DNA of 64,000 nt from Nematocida homosporus (GCF_024244095.1 NW_026250687.1:124001-188000), one strand, 5' to 3'. Shown: positions 37,601 to 45,260, counted from the first letter of the stretch. Numbers and translations: made by a program. Notes: generated by a model not told the origin, from the letters alone.

Positions 37601-38415
37601 AAAGCCTTTAGCAAGGCACTAACAAGCAAGTTAAAGAGTCGGCAGACTCCTTCTTCTCGTCTAATCAATTTAACAACTTCATTCTTATCTATCTTATCTA
37701 TCTTATACACCTCACTACTAGTGGCCAATTCACTGCCACTAATACCACCCACGCCATTCTTACTTAACTTAAACTTCCCCAGGGCCACTAAAGCCGTATC
37801 CAGTAGCATGGCCGCATTGCTACTCGGTAAAGTAGTCTGAAGCCGCGTTAAAAACTCAACTGGATCTTCTGGGGCCGGAAACCGAATGGGATACGCTCCG
37901 CCACGGTGTTCAGTCTCAGTGCCGGTGTAGTCCTTGGCATGCACAAAGACCTGGAAGGTTGGGGCTGGTCGTTCACCCCGACGAGGACCGGCTGGAATAA
38001 CGGCCATTTCAGCAATGATATAATCAGTGACTGAATTCTCTCTTTCAGCTGAATTAACAATCAACCAACTGCCCGTACTCATCGCTCGGGTTAAAACGCC
38101 TTCTCGGGCAATAATAGTTGTTTCTTCTAAGTGAATTTGCTCAACTAGAGCAGAAACGTCCTGAACCTCTGCGGCTTCAATTTCCAGCACCGGAATGTTG
38201 CGCTGCTCGGCTAGAGCATAAACCAACTCTTTTGCTTGGATTAAAAAGGGTATTTGAATGGGTAAAGATAATTGTGAAATCATATCATACTCAACCGAAA
38301 ATCGCAAGAGCTGTTCTTGCGTAAAAAGACTGAAAAGAGCATTAGCTCTCGATGGGACGCATGGAAATGTGTCCGTTGTCCTAGGATTCATGAAAACTTT
38401 GCCCGGGATTTTCAT
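28660..38415 (-). CDS. MDN1: Midasin (Mdn1/Rea1), AAA ATPase of 60S ribosome assembly
   Basis: A 3251-residue single-exon gene, the largest here, against about 4900 residues in yeast. Midasin removes assembly factors (Ytm1, Rsa4) from pre-60S particles. Walker A motifs are visible near residues 368 (GETGTGKTT), 752 (GSTSVGKTS), 1063 (GPPGIGKTY) and 1375 (GPPGTGKTK); a fifth near 1635 is degenerate (GGVGKGR). I cannot find a sixth. A helical linker, shorter than usual, follows. Then come a Glu/Asp-rich region (about 2725-2995) and a C-terminal MIDAS domain with DNSGS near residue 3088, the metal site that grips Rsa4/Ytm1. The ATG at 38415 is only 2 bp from the Bcp1-like start on the other strand. 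Confidence 0.97.
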   Translation of the reverse strand: MKIPGKVFMNPRTTDTFPCVPSRANALFSLFTQEQLLRFSVEYDMISQLSLPIQIPFLIQAKELVYALAEQRNIPVLEIEAAEVQDVSALVEQIHLEETTIIAREGVLTRAMSTGSWLIVNSAERENSVTDYIIAEMAVIPAGPRRGERPAPTFQVFVHAKDYTGTETEHRGGAYPIRFPAPEDPVEFLTRLQTTLPSSNAAMLLDTALVALGKFKLSKNGVGGISGSELATSSEVYKIDKIDKNEVVKLIRREEGVCRLFNLLVSALLKALERPGTADESRVSMFVRARDILLAGHKATIRADLEEELAQMLCLPAVAIAEYEKAETARMLQPLQAEKEYVLTQSAERLLLGLLRGLDIAYSFLLIGETGTGKTTTVQKLFQKRSDLISSTYKDARKLLCINLSKDTDTTDLLGSYQFATLEGLAITLNDTVQGYFADFFVPTKNEQFLTQLDELVRQGQIETLQETVQDLLLKFQERHLASPQNTRQALSIAKLQKTLALMQRLQAGAQNICTFMEGPLTRAFLYGYWILLDESNLAPRATLAYINSALKQSALFLLEDSGTSLPKDPRTLVFQCINPGDDHGKKDIVMDQTITLAVDEIDTNPPDILKVALSYRQNVPVTTVEQMTQFYIEIKKCAQENYLRMGSGRPALFGIRNLIRAVQMAHTSPRKALQTNFLTQLCLLHKEIGRKLLTQFFPITTTPSSISTTSSTHPSSTNHYIITPTTQTYLDEITAAIEAKVPVLLEGSTSVGKTSLIKHLAQLRDKQIIRINNHEHTELAEYLGAYSVAETSSDSPDDSKRQKTTSQFIYREGALVDAVRNGHWVLLDELNLAPTEVLESLNRLLDSNRELFIPATQEVIQAHAEFALFATQNPAESLDYKNRKHLSKAFRNRFIEIYVEDKTRPEMEAILLGKKIGKVSAKTLLEIYESLKSLSGNRAHQYITLREIMRIIRRYQAAQPSFIDKKATDPQKLFYHTMMVLTEKIRERPEKEKVITTIITAFEKMFREKFTLEDYRDALSVPLSPTDNDPLLVPGVVRTLRQMEAAWLAQESILLVGPPGIGKTYLSEYTASRLGIPCTVMGMHAGIELSDFVGSYSEHTPPGTSERHFLWRNGPLIEAMENGAALVIDEINLVPDSVLESLNELFDDRSLRIHERSRSCQAHESFRIIGTMNPGDDYGKREVGKSISSRFTTICVDPPGDLEESLKYFMYYVEKYGLLAKYTEAEMYMAAHKALAQTQAEIESAREAEVLARYLLNRPDSSNTTTATPTTASPTTTIPTTTSSQPNTSQYLVQLIREAIELVKGRAPQEEIDLVDNESVFGAGPFILQKSALQDTQASSAYTFEPRSVRQTLFRVLQALFCRFNVLLEGPPGTGKTKMILELGARLGQQVTRINLSKETEMADLAGRCIPTATGIRFVEGEFVRAAKRGDWIIIDEINLATQSVIEGLNGCLDYRRALYIPELGEVQLHPSTVIFATMNPKSGRADGRKLLPKSFLSRFIRIFRGDMSEADLVTILRRAPTPNPNNREALLSQIIHLKQKYPLNLRDCLKHMAIGSTHLIPSLYAVTETQLVPTYLPEYQATATALQVGQAILPGNLANDPEYVITHGNLTALEIVIWGVEKNWPVILRGGVGKGRLTLFIARHTSRHLFVLPCHKDMEPSDFLGRYTQAPPGSGTDFIWEDAPFVKAAEAGSLIFLKNVNLVRNDVIDRLNSLFEQDGTLEIHEKGGEEVRVVQVHPKTRFFLGVSAAGKELSHALINRSIQARISSSLSPVDICKIVQFPIPANKGPVLRTRGVYRVSAAVLRAHVQARQLLHYNALQNDHLVPLISNLPALKEESPLVNCHTEASIQAHLISLAETPLKQEIATILFSNPQPQAQLTQLIERVAEAGIEKSYRAFYRNRPLFYALKEAYVLCAAYREQPTTTPPPKKPGLEGALANLIYLQTTISQGENGLRAYFEAMDLPFIPRKKVSLRLAKLSLLETTLNPDTELAKLQHTPIITQIAQVLDSLPIELEKTIAKLETRPPAYEALLSLISECLKHQIDPLIFPEIEEIERAALAQINKCVYEIRQAYAQYKYGDKYSQQIKKDKILTELSLPSPAKSTSNSTSLAELRQKRQDRNFPKFAEYLKGVIHEVQNAPHPEAFAFSIVQRNMAKYADLWDCFAYTVLRDGIERIAQREEHREVHPIGAWALDALTARHSPLHFLRKTTQYLQKQGLSYLSLTPVQAQAVAHFWTVQSGGIRTPEEISQLAASILLECPLSAKYPALAPEGRAYLLSRDIDTLFTTATSLKPKGLCLTYETANELPAVFTPLPIITLITDTQKEIKNKLAKDCQDSTNIWKEEDGAGQYVLERMQEVLSLPCSLPLQVVAKDLDKLNHECIHIGLLSTPLNTARMQIYKEFASLSAYDMPKYTQVHPGWLLHLFQATQHPSQIKTFILAIEEFLLQSTLGDMQERVSHVAHAVTQGAPYQINNIQVYFQPYLEITHKKKERISEAINKDLADIQTALAVKIKTKDAIIPIREESILSKSVKVQTSLDSLSTPILTLIKPHTFINTLDLSCKCAADTCYLCLAQTVQQRKAQLEKESTSIKLRQLYLLFERLSSLMPRTTSRNTIPGAAEFYHHQFTGTPAAHQLLAKIIHLGDSILRTEPNITHQIAVRLSEFTVRVLNHALNTAPPEEYPFLLVSLGLFYELLTFGFCGEDEDEGVLDGLIEELEDAGMRLGEGEKNISENLKTEEEVGDNYQGEKDEQETEINEEDGVDCQNEGEVQTTAGAEETPDIELEQGSVSENEENYNQRNKEAPAEDDSEKDKGTPEEESDENGSDGSTQGSEEDPNPSEGEEEDPQKVDIDPELPDQRDDMHIQEMEVCSDEPSDFSHDALEEAEDCDLNEESLDRLELLSEESSSEEISIEQYDSEENQTNLHHYSFEEAETNTEQLFEDAENMPSDDQVGHEEGQGAEREVAAEGGETLNDQAIDTDELYDNPSTPTEPKEVLRKAAFKKPVRDVDPATYYESIKHQTNPELTKQLGIVLEENEKTSYEGDYASGRRLNMKRIVSYVASNGQKNRIWMRKTKTQGREYLIRIFVDNSGSIKNNGMAIPLISSLTTIANSLDLLSVSYELYTFSTTVQAHHNIKGLVDNLTFAAQETRISWAFEEQYATGHNIIIGDGLFYDSMQAPGLLPNTLLLVVGSGNKIKEMRSVKVMVGEVVIGKYLEMLGLPYCLVEDDALLEIVFTRELKNMLLLSKYAQ

Positions 38416-38417
38416 AT

Positions 38418-39185
38418 ATGCAGACTAACGACCAGATTAGTAGTGAAGAAGAGTACAGTTTAGAAGAGTCGGGTGATGTTGGATCTTCTTTTGAAGAAGA
38501 AACAAGTATGGAAGAGCTTTCAAGTAGTGAGGGGTCGGAAGATCCACAGATATTTACCGTACACACTGGTGAGTGCAGTGGGACTTTTGAGCGGGTTGAC
38601 TTGATTCTGGAGAATGAAATGCCAATGGTTAATCGGGCTGCTTTAGAGGAAGAAGTGCGAGAGAAGATCTTTAAGGGAATCTTTGTTTGGGCCGATGCTG
38701 AGAGTACTGAGGATGAGCCTTGGATTACGGCTTTCTTTGCAATGGTGCCATATGTGGACTTGGCTGGGGCTATGTTTGCTGGGGTGCAACGGGAAGTGGA
38801 ACGGCTGGGGAAGAAGGAGCGGATTAAGTTGCTGATTAATGGACGGTTTAAGAATGTGCCTGATGATGTGGTTTGTGAGATGTATACGGCCCTGCCTAAT
38901 TGTTTGGAATTGGACGAGAAGGAAAGGGTTTTATTACTATCTTTGGAAAAGCCTATTAATCCTAAAGAGGAAAAGGAGATCAAAAAAGTGTTTCCAACTC
39001 TTAACTTGGCCAAAATGAAGAACTTATTCCCTATTCATTCTGAGGAGGTTTTCCTTTACCTTAGCAACTTACCGGCCGCCTTTACCACTCATGGTGATGG
39101 CTCTATTATTAAGGGGTATCTTTTGGATAAGAAAGGTCTGAGTAAGTTTATCTCGGCCTTGCGTGAGTACTTAGAAGCGGAATAA
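38418..39185 (+). CDS. Bcp1/BCCIP-like ribosome biogenesis factor
   Basis: A 255-residue protein with a very acidic, Ser/Glu-rich first 45 residues, as in BCCIP/Bcp1. The diagnostic stretch is LLINGRFKNVPDDVVCEMYTAL, matching the family's LLLSERFINVPPQIALPLY. The C-terminus (VFLYLSNLPAAF ... GLSKFISALREYL) fits the family's final strand and helix. Yeast Bcp1 is a nuclear chaperone for ribosomal protein uL14, so its pairing with midasin, another 60S assembly factor, makes sense. The stop overlaps AATAAA (39181-39186). Assignment rests on a few motifs. Confidence 0.6.
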   Translation: MQTNDQISSEEEYSLEESGDVGSSFEEETSMEELSSSEGSEDPQIFTVHTGECSGTFERVDLILENEMPMVNRAALEEEVREKIFKGIFVWADAESTEDEPWITAFFAMVPYVDLAGAMFAGVQREVERLGKKERIKLLINGRFKNVPDDVVCEMYTALPNCLELDEKERVLLLSLEKPINPKEEKEIKKVFPTLNLAKMKNLFPIHSEEVFLYLSNLPAAFTTHGDGSIIKGYLLDKKGLSKFISALREYLEAE

Positions 39186-39186
39186 A
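39181..39186 (+). terminator. Poly(A) signal overlapping the Bcp1-like stop codon
   Basis: AATAAA whose TAA is the stop codon (39183-39185). The same overlap occurs at 42843-42848 (AAA gene), 22460-22465, 11370-11375 and 7921-7926 (minus strand). Confidence 0.5.
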
Positions 39187-39502
39187 TGGCAATAAGTTAA
39201 GTTAGTTTAGTATTGAGTTGAGTTTAGTATTGAGTTAAGTTGAGTTAGGTTGGTATTATGTTGAGTTTAGTATTGGGTTGTGTTGAGTTGAGTTGGTATT
39301 ATGTTGTGTTAAGAAGTGTTATGTTGTCGAATTATGGTGTTGTTAGTGCTTACCTGAGTTAACTAAACTAAACTCAACACCAAACTTAACTTAACTTAAC
39401 ACCAATCCAAACTAAACTAAACTCAACTTAACTTAACACAATACGTAACATAATAGATAACTTAACTTGATCTGTGTTTATTTAGGGCGGCTGTGTGGGA
39501 GA
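39186..39502. repeat. Convergent intergenic region, G/T half and A/C half
   Basis: 39195-39330 is G/T-rich (AGTATTGAGTTGAG) and 39358-39460 is A/C-rich (ACTAAACTCAAC), so the transcripts of both neighbours end in G/T-rich sequence on their own strands. TTTATT at 39477-39482 is the AATAAA of the BIR gene. Confidence 0.6.
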
Positions 39503-40663
39503 TTAGTATTGGTGGTTGGTGATGATGGCGGTTAGCTCGGCACGGGTCTTTTCCATCTCCAAATCAGTGACTTCGCGGGCTTTGGCAAGCATTCGGGACA
39601 GACCTACACGCAATGAGTCCTTGAGAGTATAGGTGGTCTTTTCTTCCGTGGAAAGGAATGTGGCTAGATCAGCTACCACGGGATCTACTTGGTAGATTGC
39701 TTGGACTGAGTCGGGTGGGGTAACTGTAGCAGTAGCTGGAGTAGTTTGTGGGGTTTGTGTGGCTTGTGGAGTTAAAATAGTTGGATTGGCTTGAGGTGGG
39801 TTAATAGTGGCTCGGGGTTGAGTGGGCGGTGGTGTTTGGGTTTCGGTTTCGGTTTGGGTGGTTGCAACGGGTCGCGGACTGGAATCAGAAGATAGGCTGG
39901 CGGTGGTTTGAGAGTCAGAGGACTGGGGGCTAGCAGGGGGACTGGGAGAGTCGGATGGTGGTGAAAATGGGCCGGATGGTGCTGACATTGGCGCTAGACT
40001 GACTTTAAGTGCATTAGGCTGAGGTCGGTGGGTAACGACAACGGTATGGGGAGTTTGGGCTAGATCTAGCTCATGATGGACTAAGTCAGCTGGAGATACT
40101 TGCAGGGAAATTAGTCGGTATAAGAAATGCGTCGGCAAACTATCCTTGTTACCTAAAGAGTCGGCAGCTAAAGAAGCCCTTCTAGCTCGGCAGTGGGGAG
40201 AGAAGGCATGGTGCGCCTTTCTAATCGCAACAACAACAGCGACGTGCCTGTCCCGGCTATCAATTAAACTACAATAAAACCCACAGACGTAGCAGAAGAG
40301 ATCATTAGAGGTCTTATTGAGATTATAAAGAAAAAGGCCATCAGTGGCCAATGCCGTAGCCACTCGCGGAAGAAAGCGCAGAGTGCCGGTTTTGAAAGAC
40401 ATGGTCCGACTCTCTATTAAATGGGGCGTAGAAAGGATACAATGCGGAGAATGCCTAAAATGCTCCTCTGCTGGTATTTCCTCGGGCAACCAGCCCTCTA
40501 GCTGTTTTTGACAATAAACACAAATAACTGCATCATTAGTGGGAGTCTCGCGATCATTGGTAAAACCGGTGTAGGCCAAAGCTTTCTTGGCTGGTAAATC
40601 ACGTCTCCATGGCCTAAAAGACTGCAAACGATCTTCTAGCGATGTATGCTTTAGATCTACCAT
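39503..40663 (-). CDS. BIR-domain protein, Bir1/survivin-like
   Basis: A 386-residue protein. The first BIR domain (about residues 8-76) has the zinc-binding pattern C-X2-C-X16-H-X6-C exactly (CVYC ... HFRHSPHC). A second, degenerate BIR (about 90-165) keeps CYVC and a late HHAFSPHC. The rest is Ser/Pro/Thr/Gln-rich low complexity (about 215-325), then a helical C-terminus. Two BIRs followed by a disordered region is the plan of fungal Bir1, the chromosomal passenger subunit that places Aurora kinase at centromeres. No RING is present, so it is not an IAP-type ligase. Start is 15 bp from the divergent AAA gene. Confidence 0.8.
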   Translation of the reverse strand: MVDLKHTSLEDRLQSFRPWRRDLPAKKALAYTGFTNDRETPTNDAVICVYCQKQLEGWLPEEIPAEEHFRHSPHCILSTPHLIESRTMSFKTGTLRFLPRVATALATDGLFLYNLNKTSNDLFCYVCGFYCSLIDSRDRHVAVVVAIRKAHHAFSPHCRARRASLAADSLGNKDSLPTHFLYRLISLQVSPADLVHHELDLAQTPHTVVVTHRPQPNALKVSLAPMSAPSGPFSPPSDSPSPPASPQSSDSQTTASLSSDSSPRPVATTQTETETQTPPPTQPRATINPPQANPTILTPQATQTPQTTPATATVTPPDSVQAIYQVDPVVADLATFLSTEEKTTYTLKDSLRVGLSRMLAKAREVTDLEMEKTRAELTAIITNHQY

Positions 40664-40678
40664 TAAGTAGCAAAAAAT

Positions 40679-42847
40679 ATGAGAAGTACTTACACTACTG
40701 AGCGAATTCCCTATGAACTAGAGAAAGATCGCTCTCGAGCTTACTTTTCTCCGGCCGGTATGCGTAAAGCTATGCTTAAGCCGGGTGTTCATATTAAAGT
40801 GATAAAAGGAGATAAAGAAACGATTTTGAAAGCGGCTCCGAAGTTTGATGGTGATGATTTGGCTATTTATTTACCGGCGGAAGAGTTGGTGGCTCTAGGA
40901 GTTAGTTCGGGTGAATCGGTTGGGGTAGAAAGTGCTAAGCTGGACTTAGTGGTGGCTGAAAGTGTGAAGGTTCGGTTTGTAGCTATTAAGAAGACTGTGG
41001 AGGCACTAGCTAGTGTTCGCATGGTTTTGGAAGATAAGAAGGCGGTGCGCACGGGAGAAGTAATTAATGGCGGGCGAGTGGATACCGGTGTGACTGGTGG
41101 GTTTGTGCAGGTTACTGAGCAGACTCGGGTAGAGATTGTAGCTGAGAATCGGGGGGTGGTGGCTGCAGTTGGATTGGGGAGAGAGATTGAAAGTATTTGC
41201 CGAATAGTTAGAACAGCACATGCTGGTAAAGAAGGTGCACCTCGAGGGGTGGTGGTTGTTGGTGGAGTTGGGATGGGTAAGAAGACTTTTTGTCGGGTCG
41301 TGTTGGATCGTTTGGGCCGAGACTGGGTGCGAGTGCGGGTGGTAGGTAATGATGCGCGAGAACTAGTTGAGGCGTATGCTTATGCCAAACTGAATGAGCC
41401 GTGCACGCTCTGGATTGATCGGGCTGATCGGTACTTTAGTGAAGAGAAACTTGGCGCGCCCGTAGTGGAGATAGAAAGTATGCTGGAGGATATTCACTTG
41501 CACCAAAGAAGAATTGCCGTGGTGGCAACGGCCAAAACGGTGGCGAGTTTACCGGAAGAGTTATTGGGGGCGCGTGTGTTCGATACGGTTGTACATTTGG
41601 CCGCACCGAGTTTAGGACAGCGCCAGGAGCAGATAGTTCAGGCGGTGGCTGAGCACCAGAAAGAGCATGGATGTGTCTGTCCGGAGGAACTGATTGTGTG
41701 TGTAGCCCAGAGAACAGCTGGATTTTCGCGTGGAGAGCTACACCAGCTCTTGCGAGACTCGTTGGATGTACCTTTGTCCTCATTAGCGGGTAGTAGTGAG
41801 CATCAAGTGGCTATACTTGGTGGTCAGCTAGAATCTATGCATATCTCAACCGCATCCTCGGCTGTATCGGCATCTGTGTCTTCTAATTCTAGTAGTGCCG
41901 ATTTGGGTTTGGGGTGTATGAAGCATCTTTTGTCCCAAATAGTTAGAATTGTTCCTAGTGCCTCTAATGAAAGTTCAGCCGAAGTACCAGATGTAAGATT
42001 TAGTTCGGTCTTTGGTCAGACTAAAGCCAAGGCTAAGCTGACTGAGGCTGTGCTTTGGCCGATTCAGCACCAGGCGTTGTTTGAGGAGGAAGGAGTTGTA
42101 CCGCCTAAGGGCGTATTGCTTTATGGCCCGCCGGGTTGTGGGAAGACTTTGTTGGCGCAGGCGTTGGCTAATGAGAGCGGAGCAGTCTTTTTGTCCATTC
42201 GTGGTCCGGAAATTATGGGCAAGTATGTTGGGGAGAGTGAAGAGCGGCTGCGGCGTGTTTTTGCTCGGGCTAGAGCTTTAACTCCCTCGATTGTCTTTAT
42301 TGATGAAATTGATTCGATCGCACCGCATCGAGAGGCCGAGGGTGGCCAAGTGGATAAGCGCGTTGTTTCTACTTTGCTAACGGAAATGGATGGGGTTGGC
42401 AGTGGCGCAGGAGTTTTTGTATTAGGGGCTACCAACAAGCCATGGAGTATTGATAGTGCCTTGCTGCGTCCCGGGCGGTTTGATCACCACGTCCTAGTGG
42501 ACATTCCTGATCTATCCACGCGAACCCAGCTTCTGAGCAGTAAATTAGATAAGATATGCCTTGGAATAAGGAAGTGGGCGAAAAGCACAGAGGACCTAGC
42601 TGAAAGCAGGAAAGAGCTACAAGAATTCCTTTTAAAGCATACTTCGGTCTTTACTGGGGCTGAACTAGTTGGTCTGTGTAACGAACTTTCTATGCAGATC
42701 ATTCGCATGCGGCTGGACAGTCGAGGATATACGCCCAATGAGATTATTGAACAACTCAAAGCCACGGCTAGCCACATTCACTCCCGCATTACGCCGCAAG
42801 AGCATGATCTTTTTGTGCACTACGAGCAGGCATCATCTCGTCAATAA
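40679..42847 (+). CDS. Afg2/Drg1-like type II AAA ATPase
   Basis: A 722-residue protein with an N-domain and two AAA modules. The second is intact: Walker A GPPGCGKT (about 483), Walker B VFIDEIDS (about 539), sensor GATNKPW and arginine finger region RPGRFDHH. The first keeps a Walker A (GGVGMGKKT, about 193), but its Walker B reads LWIDRAD, with the catalytic Glu replaced by Arg, so it may bind but not hydrolyse ATP. The NESG...IRGPE block and the overall size favour Afg2/Drg1, which strips Rlp24 from pre-60S particles. Cdc48, Rix7/NVL and Pex1/6 are alternatives; a degenerate D1 also occurs in Pex6. The stop overlaps AATAAA (42843-42848). Confidence 0.65.
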   Translation: MRSTYTTERIPYELEKDRSRAYFSPAGMRKAMLKPGVHIKVIKGDKETILKAAPKFDGDDLAIYLPAEELVALGVSSGESVGVESAKLDLVVAESVKVRFVAIKKTVEALASVRMVLEDKKAVRTGEVINGGRVDTGVTGGFVQVTEQTRVEIVAENRGVVAAVGLGREIESICRIVRTAHAGKEGAPRGVVVVGGVGMGKKTFCRVVLDRLGRDWVRVRVVGNDARELVEAYAYAKLNEPCTLWIDRADRYFSEEKLGAPVVEIESMLEDIHLHQRRIAVVATAKTVASLPEELLGARVFDTVVHLAAPSLGQRQEQIVQAVAEHQKEHGCVCPEELIVCVAQRTAGFSRGELHQLLRDSLDVPLSSLAGSSEHQVAILGGQLESMHISTASSAVSASVSSNSSSADLGLGCMKHLLSQIVRIVPSASNESSAEVPDVRFSSVFGQTKAKAKLTEAVLWPIQHQALFEEEGVVPPKGVLLYGPPGCGKTLLAQALANESGAVFLSIRGPEIMGKYVGESEERLRRVFARARALTPSIVFIDEIDSIAPHREAEGGQVDKRVVSTLLTEMDGVGSGAGVFVLGATNKPWSIDSALLRPGRFDHHVLVDIPDLSTRTQLLSSKLDKICLGIRKWAKSTEDLAESRKELQEFLLKHTSVFTGAELVGLCNELSMQIIRMRLDSRGYTPNEIIEQLKATASHIHSRITPQEHDLFVHYEQASSRQ

Positions 42848-43317
42848 ATACCATCTGGTTGATATTTGCGTTGGTATAAGTTTGTATTGAGTTAGTATTG
42901 CATTGGTATTGAGTTGTGTGTTTGTTTGTCGGCCTAAATAAACTCAATCAAATACTAATCCAATCAAAACTAAACCTAACCTAATCTAATAATAACTCAA
43001 ATAAATCAAAACTAAACTAAACCTAACTTAATCTAATACTAAGTTAAAATAAAATAAACTAAATCAAAACTAAACCCAATTCTAAAAATGAAATGAAGAC
43101 TTGTCTTTTATTTTCTTGATACGGTAATTAATTGAATTATAGTTGATTTGTTTTGATGTTGATTTGGGTAGTATTGGGTTGTGGTAGGTGGTGGTAGGTT
43201 TGAGATGGGTTGAGTTGATTGGGGTGGTTGGTTTAGTATTGGGTTACTTTGGGTTAGTATGTATGCATCAAATTGGTGTTGAGACTTAAAAGGGGACAAA
43301 TTTATTTGGCTACTAGT
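42848..43317. repeat. Intergenic with A/C-rich then G/T-rich repeats
   Basis: 42945-43080 is A/C-rich (AAACTAAACCTAAC) and 43145-43270 G/T-rich (GGTTTAGTATTGGG). No gene is seen. Confidence 0.6.
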
Positions 43318-44976
43318 ATGGATGAACTTCGGGTTCTTATTACCACAGATAACCACTTGGGTTTCTTGGAAAGGGACCACATAAGAGGAGAAGACTCTTT
43401 TAGGGCATTTGAAGAGGTGTTTGAGCACGCTTTGCGATTGAATGTAGATGCGGTTTTAATGGCTGGCGATCTCTTCCACGATGTAAACCCTTCTAAATAC
43501 ACCATGTACCGTACTGTAGAGATCCTTCGCAAGTATTGTTTGGGAGATCGACCGATTCACATCGAATGTCGTGATAATGGCAACTTCACAAACCTTTCTA
43601 AAGAAGCTCGGCCGGTGAACTACTACAATGCCAATCTTAATATAAGTATGCCAGTTTTCTCAATCCATGGCAATCACGATGAGCCATCAGGACATCGTGG
43701 GGTTGCATCTTTAAACATCTTGGCCGAGGCCGGACTAGTCAACTATTTTGGCTGCATTGACTCAATGGCCAATACAATTGAAGTCCGCCCTATCTTACTC
43801 AAAAAGGGACAGATTGCGCTTAATCTCTATGGGATTGGTGGGCTGCGCGACGAAAGGATGGTTAAGTTGCTGGCTGAAGAGCGAATCAGTTTTGAAAAGC
43901 CAGAGGGTGGCACCAGTCTTTTGGTCCTTCACCAGACTCGGTGTTGCCGTGGAGCGAATGTCTACCTACCCGACCATCTTCTGAGCAGAGACATGGACTT
44001 AGTAGTTTGGGGACACATGCATGATTCCTATCCTGTTCCGGAAAAGAACCACCAAATGGGGTTCCATTCCGTGCAGCCGGGCTCAACAGTGCAAACCTCT
44101 CTTTGCCAGGCTGAAAGCCGGGACAAGCACTGCGTTCTTCTTAAAGTCACTCCATCCGGCTGGGCGACTGATTCTATTCCCATGCAAAGCACCCGTCAGC
44201 TCATTTTCAAACACATTGCTGCCGCCGGGTTGGATCTAGTCACTACCATTCAGAGCGAAATGAAAGAGATTCTAGCGGGTTATAATGGCGCGCATCGGCC
44301 GCTTGTCCGCTTAAGAGTTGATGTATCGGATAAAAGCCAAAAGACTATCATCCAAAGAAGAGTCCTGGAAGAGTTTAAAGATAAAGTTGCGAACCCGAAA
44401 GACGTCCTTCGTCTTATCTACCGCCGCCAGAAACACGAGAAGGCCAAGGACACACAAGAGAACAAAAGAGAAAGCAAGACCCAATTCACTCTTTCAGTCG
44501 ACGAAACCCGCATCCTTTCACCCGATACTTTTATTAGTGGGATTCTCGAGTGCATAGACAAGCAAGACAAAACCGCCGTGTCCAAGCGCTACAACGAAAT
44601 TATATCCGGGGTGGTCAGCGTGCTCAAGTCGCACCGCTGGACCGACATTGAGGCCGAAATTACACCAGCCGTCCAAGAAATCGACCGCCGAATCATGGGG
44701 GCCGAAGACTCTACCAATCGTCCCAAAATGCCGCGAATGAGCACCGAGATCCGATCCATCCCCGTAGACCCCCAATCTGATGACACCTACGACTTTGCCA
44801 ATCTGCTTGAAAATCAACCAACCAGCGTTAACACCACAACCACAACCACAATCCATACTAACCCAACGAATACCAACACTAACACCAACACCGCCACCAC
44901 CAACACCACCACTAACAACACCGATTCAAATAAGTCACCAGAAAATGATTTCAATCTTGGTAGCCTTTGGGATTAA
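43318..44976 (+). CDS. MRE11: Double-strand break repair nuclease Mre11
   Basis: A 552-residue nuclease of the MRN/MRX complex, which senses and resects DNA breaks. All phosphoesterase motifs are visible: DNHLG (11-15), GDLFHD (about 57), GNHDEPSG (about 119), LHQTRC (about 205) and WGHMHDS (about 231). The capping and helical regions follow. The C-terminal 45 residues are Thr/Asn low complexity ending in DFNLGSLWD. I use the ATG at 43318; upstream in frame is only a TTG. AATAAA at 44980-44985. Confidence 0.95.
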   Translation: MDELRVLITTDNHLGFLERDHIRGEDSFRAFEEVFEHALRLNVDAVLMAGDLFHDVNPSKYTMYRTVEILRKYCLGDRPIHIECRDNGNFTNLSKEARPVNYYNANLNISMPVFSIHGNHDEPSGHRGVASLNILAEAGLVNYFGCIDSMANTIEVRPILLKKGQIALNLYGIGGLRDERMVKLLAEERISFEKPEGGTSLLVLHQTRCCRGANVYLPDHLLSRDMDLVVWGHMHDSYPVPEKNHQMGFHSVQPGSTVQTSLCQAESRDKHCVLLKVTPSGWATDSIPMQSTRQLIFKHIAAAGLDLVTTIQSEMKEILAGYNGAHRPLVRLRVDVSDKSQKTIIQRRVLEEFKDKVANPKDVLRLIYRRQKHEKAKDTQENKRESKTQFTLSVDETRILSPDTFISGILECIDKQDKTAVSKRYNEIISGVVSVLKSHRWTDIEAEITPAVQEIDRRIMGAEDSTNRPKMPRMSTEIRSIPVDPQSDDTYDFANLLENQPTSVNTTTTTTIHTNPTNTNTNTNTATTNTTTNNTDSNKSPENDFNLGSLWD

Positions 44977-45260
44977 TGCAATAAAGATATTATGTTTGCT
45001 TTAGTATTAGGTTAGTATGGTGTTGGTATTTGGGTTAGTATTGCATTGGTATTTGAATTGGTAGTCTTTGAGATTTAAGTTAGCATAAACAGAAGCTAAC
45101 CTTACAACCCAATACAACACAACACCATACTAACGTCACACTAACACAACCCAAACACAACCCAACTCAACACCACACAAACTCAATACAACACCACACA
45201 AACACAACTCAACCCAACTCAATACGAACTCAACTCAACTCAACTCAATACTAAGTCTAT
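44977..45260. repeat. Intergenic repeats
   Basis: A G/T-rich block (45000-45060) and an A/C-rich block (45100-45250, CACAAACACAACTCAACC). Nothing else is seen. Confidence 0.55.

Noticed and set aside
39346..39362. GTGCTTACCTGAG, similar to the 5' end of U1 snRNA
   Set aside because: The following sequence is ordinary A/C-rich filler with no stem-loops expected of U1.
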